The notes under the pieces were generated by a model that searched no databases, had not been told where the DNA came from, and saw nothing but the letters and a program-made list of their open reading frames with translations. From NCBI RefSeq assembly GCF_000247815.1, contig NC_021680.1, positions 5,462,410 to 5,526,409 on the forward strand: DNA of 64,000 bases, given 5' to 3'. The translations under genes were made by a program, and so were the position numbers. Of the stretch, positions 1 through 10,580 are shown one piece after another (position 1 is the first letter of the stretch; every line of letters begins with the position of its first letter). Origin of the DNA: Ficedula albicollis (Eukaryota; Chordata; Aves; Passeriformes; Muscicapidae).

Positions 1-1797
1 TATCAGCAACTAAAGTTCAAACTAAAGGGTTTGAAACTAGTATCAATTCCATATATTTTATGGTTAAATCCATATTAGTGTCAGACTTCAATATATAGCT
101 CCAAAAGCAAGAAAGAATGTGCTCCTTTGTGAATTTTACCACAGTTAAATAAGTAAAAATGATGGTTAGGGAGATGAGGATTGCTTAAGTCTTGATCTTC
201 TATAAAAATGTTAATTTTCTAAATGTTTGAACAAGTCAATCAAAGCATTTCTGTTTGCCATATTCTCTTGCCACTTTTAAAGATGCTAATTACAGACTCC
301 TCTCATTTATTACACAGAATATAATGGTTGTTTACAGTGAGAAGGATGTTCCAGGAAGTGAAGAGATGTAAAGAGGGGGAGAGCAGGAAGCAACTCATAT
401 AAATATGCTTGATCTTTCTCCACGGAAAACAGAGAAAACAAAAGAAGTTATGTAATATTTTATCAGTTAAAATAATCAGATTTTACAGTCAGTATTAACC
501 AAGACAATGGACAGTTAATAAATGATCTCATATTAAATCTATATTTGGAGCCTTGCTGCAACAAGCTCATTTCTCTACCAATTCAAGAACTGCCACTGCT
601 TTGTATTTAAATCTGTCTGATCTACCAAAATAAATCCATTTCCAACCAGTCAAGCAGGATGAATCCCTGTGTAGTAATCCATTCAAGCATGCAGATAACA
701 TCCATTATTTGATAGTAGCTTCTGGAACATTTGCTCCCAAAAAAAGACACGCACTGACAAGATAAATAAAGTACAAACTCACCAGTTTTAATCCACTAAA
801 AAGGAAAACTGCAGGAAAGTGCTAATTTTCCCAATGGTGACAAAAAAATGTTTCACCTTGTATTGGAAACTACAGGTGAGTGTAAAGAGACAAGAATGCA
901 AAATCCTACCAAAAGCTTTCAAAGTCAGCTCTTCAAGCTGAACCACACAATTCTGGATCTTAATTTTGCTTGTAGGTGTCTGTTGGTTTCTTAAATTTCT
1001 TGTGTTTGCTGTTGTCCTGGAACCACAATGCTATAGGAACGAGCACAGGAATTACTTGTTGTATTCCTGAAAAGTGAGTGCCATGTGCTTTGTACCAGAT
1101 AACAGGGAATGACCAGCACAGGGATCTCTGGAAACTTTCCTGTCTGGACCTCTCACCCACAAATTGCTCTAAACCACACCCTGTACCCACGTCCCACAGG
1201 ATCAGGTGTTTCTGGCAATCTGCTGGATTTTAAAACCGTGTCTGTGGTGCTACAAATGCATGCAAATACCCTAATTACTTAACTATTAATGAGACATGCC
1301 AGTTTGTGGCTTATCAGCATATGCAATAAGATAAAGATGATTATCTGGGAATGCTGCCACCAGTTACTAGTGATAAACAGGATAAAAGTGGGGTTTGAGT
1401 GTCACATTGCTCCCAAAACACCTTCTTTAGATTAAACAACACCAGCCCTTCCTGTCAATAACTCCACCACATCTTCACTGAATGAGTCTTTGTTGTGTGC
1501 TCACCTCTGCTGGAGGAATTTCGGGGAAGCAAAGGGAAAACATTTAATGATTTCAAGGTGCAGAAGATGAATAGTTTTGTCATTATCTATTGACTGAACA
1601 CATATCTATGAACTATTCCAATGTTAATTTCATTACTATGAAATTAGCAAAAGGACAGCAACCATCCATTTTAAGACGCTGGTGTAGAAAATGCCAATAT
1701 CTGCAAAAAATTACTTATATCCTATATGTTTTTATATTTGGATGGGTGTACAAGGGGGTAAGGAAATTGTGTCTTCAGTTCAACTGTTTTCCTTGGT
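1..1797. other. Unique AT-rich non-coding DNA
   Basis: I see no gene, RNA gene or recognisable repeat here. The only open frames are under about 80 codons, lack similarity to any family I know, and are what chance gives at this base composition. A short A/T-rich run of ATAAT-like words begins at the right edge. Confidence 0.6.
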
Positions 1798-1852
1798 ATA
1801 ATATAATATAATGTATAATGTATAATGAATAATGTATATAATATAATATATC
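1798..1852. repeat. Degenerate ATAAT/TATAATG low-complexity tract
   Basis: Imperfect tandem words (tataatataat, tgtataatgtataatg) run for about 55 bases, made almost only of A, T and occasional G. It lies 120 bases before the pentanucleotide arrays and looks like an independent small AT microsatellite. Confidence 0.7.
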
Positions 1853-1974
1853 TATTCTAATGTCTGAGGAGCAAATTCAGTAAGCAAAACACATACTGAC
1901 TGTGGATGGTAAAGAATATCTTTCACAGAACTTAAGCATTGCATAAAAGAACAAGTAAAATAAAATTTCAAAAA

Positions 1975-2049
1975 GGAATGGAATGGAATGGGATGGAATG
2001 GAATGGAATGGGATGGAATGGAATGGAATGGAATGGAATGGAATGGAAT
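1975..2049. repeat. (GGAAT)n pentanucleotide array, about 15 units
   Basis: GGAAT is repeated about 15 times with occasional GGGAT variants. The unit resembles that of vertebrate (GGAAT)n satellites, but the array is short and joins directly onto (AGAAT)n, so I read it as a local microsatellite and not a satellite domain. The interrupted units suggest it is older than the pure array beside it. Confidence 0.93.
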
Positions 2050-2050
2050 T

Positions 2051-2325
2051 AGAATAGAATAGAATAGAATAGAATAGAATAGAATAGAATAGAATAGAAT
2101 AGAATAGAATAGAATAGAATAGAATAGAATAGAATAGAATAGAATAGAATAGAATAGAATAGAATAGAATAGAATAGAATAGAATAGAATAGAATAGAAT
2201 AGAATAGAATAGAATAGAATAGAATAGAATAGAATAGAATAGAATAGAATAGAATAGAATAGAATAGAATAGAATAGAATAGAATAGAATAGAATAGAAT
2301 AGAATAGAATAGAATAGAATAGAAT
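2051..2325. repeat. (AGAAT)55 perfect pentanucleotide array
   Basis: Fifty-five uninterrupted AGAAT units (275 bases) with no visible substitution, directly after the GGAAT block, which differs by one base per unit. Perfect homogeneity implies recent expansion. The open frames of the opposite strand, rich in FYSIL repeats, are only translations of this array. Confidence 0.97.
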
Positions 2326-4938
2326 ACATGGTTCTTTGCCAGTAATAAGATTATCCTTACAGACAAAATTACCCTACCCCAAAACTGTAAAATTATATCA
2401 TCATCATAATAATAAAAAGCAGCACATTTGCTACATTATTTACTTTGAAAGATGTTTGAAAATACAGTCTGCAGAGGCCTGACCTCCAATTTTTCGTTCA
2501 TTTTTTTCATTCCTTTAGGAAGGAATAGAGAGGGCTGACTTTGGAGTCAGACACACAGAAGCCAATCCCAATAAAGCACAAATTCAGCTTCAACATAAGA
2601 ATATAAAATTTCAAGGAAATGAAGATCCTCCCTCCTCAGGGCCAGGTTTTCAGAGTGTGTGTGGGATGGCCCTGAGTAGCTCTTCACGTCACAGGCCACT
2701 TGGTCACCAGTGCAAAGCTGTAGATTGAAGCCCAAGGAGAAACAATGGGATTATCCCAGTACAGTGTCCTAAAATATCCTGTCTTTTCCAATGAGAGGCT
2801 CCTTCACCACTTCTGGGCAATGCTGCTTTTCCCAGCTTGGATCCAGCTGTGGCTTCAGCTGAGGTACTACTCAGAAAACAAATTGAAGAAATTCTCTGTG
2901 TCCATGCAATGAGGGCAAAGCCCTGAGATTTAGGGGAGCTGGCCTTGGTCTGGACTGCTGTGAGAACTTCCCAGTGGCCAAGGACCACTCATATAAACTC
3001 TCTTGTCTTGAATTCTGGGAGCAACAAATCTCTGCAAAACATGAGCCCTTGATGTCAGCCAAAGGTGGAGAGTGAAGCTGTCAGTAGGGGAACAATGAGA
3101 GGAGTTCTGAAAATTATTTCCAACGTACTTGAGAAGGAAACCTCTCTACAATGAACATCTTACTCCTCCCAGGAAAGATATTGAGGTGTAAATGTGACAG
3201 AAAGGCAAAGCCTGACAACTCAACCCATCCCATTTTCCTGGAGGAAGACTGATGGGTAAACACTAGGACAGAGACAACAACAACAAAAACACTTTTTTCT
3301 TCTTTTTATATAATGATTTTCATTGTGTTAGTAATGAGACTTTTCTGTACTGATAGGATCATTTGGACTATTAAAACATTTAGGCTATTAAAGCATTATT
3401 AGACTGCTAAAACATTAATCAGAATAACCATAAATTTTTCATTTAAAGGTGTGTGTCTGCTGCCTTCCTTCTGCCTGCAACAAAATTTAGAGTATAAGCT
3501 TTTATTTCACCATGAGCTTGGGAGGCAATAAAAAGCTGCTGCTATCAAAGATTCTGTCTGTATGAGACACAAACCAGTCTTTCCCAAGGATTAGGAGCCA
3601 TGTGGATCTTTGAAGGTCCAGTCAGTCACTACAGACCAAAGCCACAGCATTTCTCCAGGGGAACATCAGCTCTGAATCCTCTGTGATGTTTCCTTTCAGT
3701 GCTGTTGCTCTCCCAAGTGATGTTACACAGAAAGCTGGGACAAAGCCCAGATCAGAGCCATTTCTACTGTTTACAAAAAACATTCTGGGAACAGAGAGAG
3801 ACTGCTGAATTCCATTCCTAATAGATAGAAAACCTGTGATATTTTGGTGTGGCACTTCTGATTACAAGCCAGATTTTATTTCTGATAAAGCCAACTCAGA
3901 GAGAAATGCTACTCCCCTAAAGCACTTGCCAAAACTATTTGTGAGTTACTGAGACCATCACAATGTTACATCTGGCATAAATATCTCAACAAAACCCTGT
4001 GGTGCCTTCCTGTTTTTTACTAGAGAGAAGAATTAGGAAAGTACCAAAGTCTCTGTAAGGTGCTTCAGTATTGAGTGTAGGAGAAACAATGGCCAGTGGT
4101 GAGAATCTGCAGGATACACTCTGGTGATTCTGAACATCTTGTCAAGACTAAACTGAATTTAGACATATGTGCAGCAACACTCAGAGAAGCAAAAAGCCTC
4201 ATTTTCACACTCAGGACAAGTTAGGAAAAAAAATTAGAGACATGGCCTTTGGGCTGAACTGGTCAGCTCCAACATTATCATTTTTATGGACCAATGTGAT
4301 GTTTCACTGCTGTCACTTCCATTGGTGTGACACCAAACTTATCTCTGTGAAGAGCTGATGCTGTCCCAGCACTTAACTCAGCACTGTGACACCTTTGCAT
4401 CTCCCCTCAAAGGGGTAAAAAACCTCCAGAAATCCCATTTCAAGCTTAATTTGCTGTGATTGCTCCTTGCTACAAGGAGCCTCAGGCTGCTCCATGCTGC
4501 TGTCTCTGGCACAGCTTCCCCCCTGGGGAGCTGACACCCAGCCAGTCACAGTCTGGCAGCTGGAAATTCAGTTGTCATCGTCACAAATTTCTGAACTGAA
4601 GAATTTCATCGAGAGCTCCTTGGAATAAAATGTCTGCTTCACACAGATGATTAGATTGGGAATGCAATGATTATTTTTCTAAAACAAAGCACTTTCATGA
4701 CAAACTACTTGGTTTTATTAAGTTCACAGAAGCCTGAAATTAAACAGTGAAAAAGCTGAGGAAAAACAACAATCAAAAACTCAGACACCTGAATGCTCTT
4801 TCAGCTTTGGAAGAGTTTTGAGACCAAGATTAACTCATCAGAATTATTTTCCTGCTAATAATTATAAGGATCTCTGCCTTAAAGTACTGTCCGAGCCTCC
4901 ATAATTTTATGCAACTGTGTTATGATTTTATCAAGAAT
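2326..4938. other. Unique non-coding DNA
   Basis: No gene, RNA gene or repeat family recognised across about 2.6 kb. Slightly GC-richer patches occur near 2,640-3,060 and 4,360-4,570, with short chance open frames (at most 94 codons) and no splice-bounded, conserved-looking coding stretch. Confidence 0.55.
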
Positions 4939-5054
4939 AAGAATTGAATTACTATGAAACTACCAGATAAGTAATCATCAGGAGAGGAGAGGAGAGGAGA
5001 GGAGAGGAGACAAGAATTGAATTACTATAAAACTACCAGATAAGTAATCATCAG
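4939..5054. repeat. 43-bp direct repeat enclosing (GGAGA)6
   Basis: The 43-base segment starting aagaattgaattacta occurs at 4,939-4,981 and again at 5,012-5,054, with one visible difference (atgaaac versus ataaaac). Six GGAGA units fill the gap at 4,981-5,010. The whole is a 73-base-period duplication directly upstream of the large AAGAG array, so the array and the duplication probably share a slippage history. Confidence 0.9.
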
Positions 5055-6110
5055 AGGAAAATGAGGAGAAGAGAGGAGAGGTTCGGAGAGGAGAGGAGAG
5101 GTTCGGAGAGAAGAGAAGGGAAGAGAAGAGAAGGGAAGGGAAGGGAAGAGAAGAGAAGAGAAGAGAAGAGAAGAGAAGAGAAGAGAAGAGAAGAGAAGAG
5201 AAGAGAAGAGAAGAGAAGAGAAGAGAAGAGAAGAGAAGAGAAGAGAAGAGAAGAGAAGAGAAGAGAAGAGAAGAGAAGAGAAGAGAAGAGAAGAGAAGAG
5301 AAGAGAAGAGAAGAGAAGAGAAGAGAAGAGAAGAGAAGAGAAGAGAAGAGAAGAGAAGAGAAGAGAAGAGAAGAGAAGAGAAGAGAAGAGAAGAGAAGAG
5401 AAGAGAAGAGAAGAGAAGAGAAGAGAAGAGAAGAGAAGAGAAGAGAAGAGAAGAGAAGAGAAGAGAAGAGAAGAGAAGAGAAGAGAAGAGAAGAGAAGAG
5501 AAGAGAAGAGAAGAGAAGAGAAGAGAAGAGAAGAGAAGAGAAGAGAAGAGAAGAGAAGAGAAGAGAAGAGAAGAGAAGAGAAGAGAAGAGAAGAGAAGAG
5601 AAGAGAAGAGAAGAGAAGAGAAGAGAAGAGAAGAGAAGAGAAGAGAAGAGAAGAGAAGAGAAGAGAAGAGAAGAGAAGAGAAGAGAAGAGAAGAGAAGAG
5701 AAGAGAAGAGAAGAGAAGAGAAGAGAAGAGAAGAGAAGAGAAGAGAAGAGAAGAGAAGAGAAGAGAAGAGAAGAGAAGAGAAGAGAAGAGAAGAGAAGAG
5801 AAGAGAAGAGAAGAGAAGAGAAGAGAAGAGAAGAGAAGAGAAGAGAAGAGAAGAGAAGAGAAGAGAAGAGAAGAGAAGAGAAGAGAAGAGAAGAGAAGAG
5901 AAGAGAAGAGAAGAGAAGAGAAGAGAAGAGAAGAGAAGAGAAGAGAAGAGAAGAGAAGAGAAGAGAAGAGAAGAGAAGAGAAGAGAAGAGAAGAGAAGAG
6001 AAGAGAAGAGAAGAGAAGAGAAGAGAAGAGAAGAGAAGAGAAGAGAAGAGAAGAGAAGAGAAGAGAAGAAAAAAGAAAAGAAAGAAAATAAAAGAAAAGA
6101 AAAGAAGAGA
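5055..6110. repeat. (AAGAG)184 homopurine array with degenerate edges
   Basis: The core 5,146-6,065 is 184 uninterrupted AAGAG units. The left edge (5,062-5,145) mixes GGAGA, AAGGG and AAGAG units and two GGTTCGGAGAG motifs. The right edge decays into A-rich GAAA words. The plus strand is pure purine from 5,105 to 6,088. Such homopurine mirror-symmetric DNA can form triplexes (H-DNA). A 351-codon open frame of R, E and K across it is only the repeat translated. Confidence 0.97.
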
Positions 6111-7018
6111 AAGTAAAAATAATATCAGGACTATGATTTACAAACTAAGGGAATCTGTATATCAAATGCATGGAAGACAAAGCTCAAATAGCTTCTTTGT
6201 ACTTATCATTTAATAGGCAAGTTCACACCACTTGGAAAGGAAACACCCACAGTGCCAAGGAAGTGATGGGGCTCTTTAATTTCCTTTGCCTGTTCATCTT
6301 GAGACAACAGGATTTTCCATTGAACTTGAGAACTGTGATTTTTTTATTGGATAAAGATACACTCCTTTTTAAAACTCCTTTTGCACAATCGTATGTTTTC
6401 TCACTTTTCTATCTTATATAATGATTTGGTTAAAATATACAAATTTTAATGAACAGATCAGACTTTTCTGCATGTCTCATCAAAGCTCTTTGTTTGTTCC
6501 CCAGCTTTTAGAGAGAAAAAAATTGTTCCCCCTCCCTGAATGCTCAACCACCTGACTGCTTCAAAATAATTTTTGATTTACAGGGTATCACAAGTCTTCA
6601 AGCGTTTCGAGTCTGAACATGACAATAGATTTCAGAACTGTTTTTCCAGCCAGGATCTGACAAGGCATCTTGACAGGAACAGAGAGAATGAAGAAAACCC
6701 TAGAAATCTGGCATTAATACATCAGAATTCTGATTTGTTGTGTACAAATCCCTCCCTAGATTGGGACTTTAAAATCTGCCTACACTGCTCTGCAATAAAT
6801 TATATATATATATATATATGTTGTGTTGAGGAATTAAACACTGCAGAGAAAGGGCATTTTGACAAGTTTCTATACCTAACAGGAAAATGGAAAATTAATA
6901 TTGAATAGTAAAATCTTCAGATTGCGTTTTCAGGATTATCCCAATTATGAAGAAAAAGAGTGTTGTGATTGATTCATGAGTTCTGATACAGCAAGAAGGA
7001 AATGGGTAACTTTATATA
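6111..7018. other. Unique AT-rich DNA with a (TA)10 tract
   Basis: A (TA)10 microsatellite lies at 6,800-6,819. Otherwise nothing recognisable. Open frames up to 111 codons here include repeat-encoded YIYIYI residues and show no family similarity. Confidence 0.55.
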
Positions 7019-7138
7019 GAATCACAGAATAATTAAAGTTGGAAAAGGCCTCCAAGACCATTGAGTCCAACCTGTGATCCCTCTTCAGATCCTTCCTGCC
7101 CTCCAGCAGATCCACATCCCATCCAACCTGGTGTTACC
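7018..7138 (-). mobile_element. CR1 LINE 3'-end fragment (AAAGGCCTCC subtype)
   Basis: Begins with the terminal words atagaatcacagaat, then a block reading gttggaaaaggcctcc and gagtccaacctg, typical of the CR1 group with GTTGGAAAAGACCTC at the 3' end. The element's 3' end is at low coordinates, so it lies on the minus strand. It is heavily 5'-truncated and diverged. Confidence 0.75.
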
Positions 7139-8315
7139 TGTGACCTTACTTATATGCATATGTAGTGTCCTGAAATCAGAGCTATTAACTCTTTAAATAT
7201 TCATAGAAAAACCAGCATTATTGGGATTTTGAAGAAGTTTATTTTTCCTTGCCTTTTCTAACTTGCAATATACCTGCAAAATCCAAATGTATTTTAATTC
7301 CAGAAGAAACATCACAGTGTGTCATGGTAGCAATACACAAATGTGACCACGAATTCCCAGAAATGTTTAATGTCTTTAGTTGGCATTTTTTTTGTCTGAC
7401 CTCATGCATTTTTGCCTATTTAATGCAGCTCAACTGACACAAATCAGAGGAGAAGTGAGACAATATAAAGATCTGATTCAGGAAAACCTGTCATCAATCA
7501 ATCTGATTCCTGAGGTGGTTTTGAGGAGAACTGTTAACTGAATGAGCAATCTCAACATTTTTTTTTTTTTTCTGTTGGTTTTATCCTGCCCATTGATTTT
7601 GTGTCAGAGAGAGCACAGAAAAGACTTGCTCACGTGTAACAAGGGTGTTTCTGTCAGGCATCAGTAATGGGCACAAACTTCCACAGGTGAAGGGTGCAGT
7701 ACATGTGGAACTGGGATCTCAATTCGGAATTACTCAAATATTTCAAGTTTGAGGGTCTGCCTGAAATTAATATGCTCAGCAGATATAAATTCCCAGAAGC
7801 ATTTTAGGAGTTTCTTATAGAAACCAACAGCAGAATCATTCTTTCTTCTGGAAAAGAAAACAGGATGAAAGGAAAACCTCCCTAGCTTAATTGGAAAGGA
7901 TTCATATTTGTGACAGATATTTAAAGACAGAGAATTTAGAGAAAATGCATTTCAAAAATGTTCTGAAGTCAGTATAATACCAGTTCTTTCTTTCAGTGCA
8001 GGAGCTTACTCAGGAACTCGTGTTCAAATCCTGGATTTAGTGCTGGCAAGTTTGACATTTCCAATAACTCTTTAATGTGTGACAAATCTTCCCAGTGCTT
8101 CATTACAGAGCCTTGCCTTTGACAGACATTGCTTCTGTGACTACCTCAAACTGGATTTCTTTTTTTCCTTTTTGGGTGGAAGAACCAAGCAATAAGGACA
8201 ACAGGTGGAATATCAGGAATTTGTTACATTAAAATGCCATTCAAGGCAATCTAAAATTTATTTTCTTTAAATTATTATCTTCCAAGAGAGGAAAAATTTT
8301 CAGCAAATAGTCATG
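7139..8315. other. Unique AT-rich DNA
   Basis: No gene or known repeat seen. There is a T-run of about 15 near 7,559-7,573. Short chance open frames only. Confidence 0.55.
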
Positions 8316-8409
8316 TGAAATGCAGGAATAAAAGCACTTTCTAAGGAAAACTTTGCTTCACACTGAAATGCAGGAATAAAAGCACTTTCTGAGGAAAACT
8401 TTGCTTCAC
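8316..8409. repeat. 48-bp tandem duplication
   Basis: Two adjacent copies (8,316-8,363 and 8,364-8,409) of a segment starting tgaaatgcaggaataaaa, differing at one internal base (taagg versus tgagg). This is a simple slippage or template-switch tandem duplication with no mobile-element signature. Confidence 0.92.
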
Positions 8410-8896
8410 TATTCAAATTTACTATTTGAAGTCAAATTAATAAATTAATTTGATGGGAAATTTGCAAAGAAAACGTGCAGACAAAAATAATCCAGACATC
8501 TGTTTTAGAAATCATCAAAAACTGAGCTGGCCTTTTCAAAACCCTTGTGCCTGTCTGGCCTAACATGTGTCAGAATAGCTGAGACAGTGTGAGTGCTGAA
8601 ATAAAGCTTCCTGAGGTGGCTGTGAGGCAAAGGCAACTCCACAGCAATAAGAGAATGAGAAAACTAAATAAATAATATGGACAACTGGATAAAGCCAGTA
8701 AGGATGAGATAGATAATAAATAAAATGTGCCACTGGAGAAAATAATGAAGTGTGGATTTTTGTTTTTCAACTGAGACATGATTGGGGAAAAAGAGATCTC
8801 AGAGCATGCATCTATGTTTATATTTTGCTCATTTCTTATGCTCTGGCACATTACAATGTAATAAAACCTACAGCAGAATTAGGCACGTTGAAGATC
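8410..8896. other. Unique AT-rich DNA
   Basis: Nothing recognised. Minor ATAAATAA-rich text occurs near 8,660-8,730. Confidence 0.5.
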
Positions 8897-9160
8897 ATGG
8901 AACCACAGAATCCCAGAATGGATTGGCTGGGAAGGGACCTGAAAGTTCATCTCATTCCACACCTGCCATGGGCAGGGACACCTTCCACTGTCCCAGGTTG
9001 CTCCAAGCCCCATCCAACCCAATCTTGGGCACTGCCAGGGATCCAGGGGCAGCCACAGCTTCTCTGGGCACCCTGTGCCAGGGCCTCCCCACCCTCACAG
9101 GGAGGAATTCCTTCCCAATGTCTAACAAAAACCAATTCTCTTCCAGTTTAAAGCCATTCG
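8897..9160 (-). mobile_element. CR1 LINE 3'-end fragment, about 264 bp
   Basis: Starts with the degraded terminal words aaccacagaatcccagaatg, then gggaagggacctgaaag, gccatgggcagggacacc, gctccaagccccatccaacc, gccacagcttctctgggcacc and ccctcacagggaggaattcc, in the order of the 3' part of CR1. It is one of the longest CR1 pieces here. Open frames up to 133 codons on both strands across it are by-products of this GC-richer repeat. Confidence 0.93.
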
Positions 9161-9672
9161 GATGGGCTGACTGAGCATTACAGTTTAATTCTATCACATG
9201 CTAAGGATGAAATCAGTATCACTCTTGACAGAGACACAGTTCATCCCAAACTCCTTCTCTCAGACCATTTTTACCCTTTCTTGGATCATCATAGAGAGCT
9301 TGGGAGCATCTGATTGCTAATCCCATCTCCATGCCATTTGAATATGTTTTACAAAAAATTTTACTATCTGTGAAACTCATACAAATTTATAAATTCATGT
9401 GTCCACCAGTCAGATCATTGCTAAGAAATAAAACTGATTTATAGTAATGCAGAGCTGGAAATTCTCTTTCTGGGTAAGTGTTGTGAAATTATGGTTAATG
9501 CCCTGGGGTATTTAGGGAAATTTAAAATTTGAAATGGCTTGTGGGTTTAAGGGCTTTAGAGAAATGGTTAGAGGGTTTACATAGATTTCCTTCTTTTTCT
9601 CTGATAACCCCAGCTCTAGATTTAGAAAGAAATTCTGTACTGAGAGGGACTTTGGAAATTTATTCCCTTTTC
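9161..9672. other. Unique AT-rich DNA
   Basis: Separates two CR1 fragments of the same orientation. Nothing else recognised. Confidence 0.5.
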
Positions 9673-9810
9673 CATAGAATCATAGAATGGCTGGGGTGGG
9701 AAGGGACCTTAACCTCATCCCAACTCCTGCCAAGGGCAGGGACACCTTCCTCTAGACCAGGTTGCTCCAACCTGACCCAGGACATTTCCAAGGATGTGGG
9801 GCAGTCACAG
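9673..9810 (-). mobile_element. CR1 LINE 3'-end fragment
   Basis: Two intact terminal words (catagaatcatagaatgg) lead into ggtgggaagggacctta, gggcagggacaccttcc, agaccaggttgctccaacc and a final ggggcagtcacag block. A deletion removes the usual AAGCCCCATCCAACCTGG portion. Minus strand, 5'-truncated. Confidence 0.93.
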
Positions 9811-10411
9811 ATTCATCCAAGATTGCAGTTATCTTTGGATGATGGTACAAATGTACAGAGGTTTGAAAATCCGGGTTAACACAAGCAAGTCCCAGGAATG
9901 CAAGCAATGCTTATGAATTTACAACATAAAACCACAGAAATGACCTTTTATGCTTAGTATTAACTTGCAGAAACATGTGTGGAACCAAACATGACTCATT
10001 TTTATACTTGCTAGTGGGAAATACGTGAAATTAAATTCAACAGTGAAAAGAATATATGTTAATAAAATAATGCTGCATAGGGTTTGCTGAAGGACAGGCG
10101 ACAAAACTAATCATCTAAACATCCTTCTACAACAAATATCTTTTTACAACAAATATGTACTAAAGCTAAACTGAGAACAAAGTGCTTCCTTCTCAGAGGA
10201 GTTCACCTAACACAAGTAATTCAATTATTTGGGGTGATGTAGATACTGTGGGCGAGTTACTGGCTTGTCTTCAGCTGCCACTTTGAAAGTACAAAAAAAT
10301 TTGGGTTGGTCCCCATTCAAATCCCTTACTCCTGAAAAGGTCTCAGCCACTCTGAGGAAACATAAAAATCTTTGTTTAAGCTGCTGCCTTTCCTAAAAGT
10401 TCAACATGTTC
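9811..10411. other. Unique AT-rich DNA
   Basis: No gene or repeat family recognised. A near-duplicate word, acaacaaatat, occurs twice near 10,130-10,157. Confidence 0.5.
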
Positions 10412-10580
10412 TTCACTGCCATATCCACATGTTTTTTGAACACTTCCAGGGATGGTGATTCCATCCACTGTCCCAAGCAGGACCACCCTTTCTGTGAACA
10501 CAGTTTTCCTGATTTCCAGCTTAAACCTTCCCTGGCACAACTGGAGGCCATTTCCTCTCCTCCTGCCGTGCAATGTGACA
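10412..10580 (-). mobile_element. Internal CR1 fragment lacking the 3' tail
   Basis: Reads ccacatgttttttgaacac, ttccagggatggtgattcc, then a decayed version of the block for CACTGTCCCAAGCAG, then ttaaaccttccctggcacaa and ggaggccatttcctctcc. This is the usual order of the GTTGGAAAAGACC-type CR1, starting about 100 bases inside the 3' end, so the tail is missing. Minus strand. Confidence 0.8.

Noticed and set aside
1877..2366. Minus-strand open frames of repeated FYSIL-type residues
   Set aside because: Translation of the (AGAAT)n and (GGAAT)n arrays.
5061..6116. 351-codon open frame of repeated R, E and K
   Set aside because: Translation of the AAGAG array. Any frame of this repeat is open.
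8750..9197. Four overlapping open frames up to 133 codons on both strands
   Set aside because: They cover a CR1 3' untranslated-end fragment, which is non-coding. The GC-richer repeat has fewer stop codons by chance. The same applies to frames at 9,529, 19,273, 21,254, 37,476, 42,600 and 54,348.
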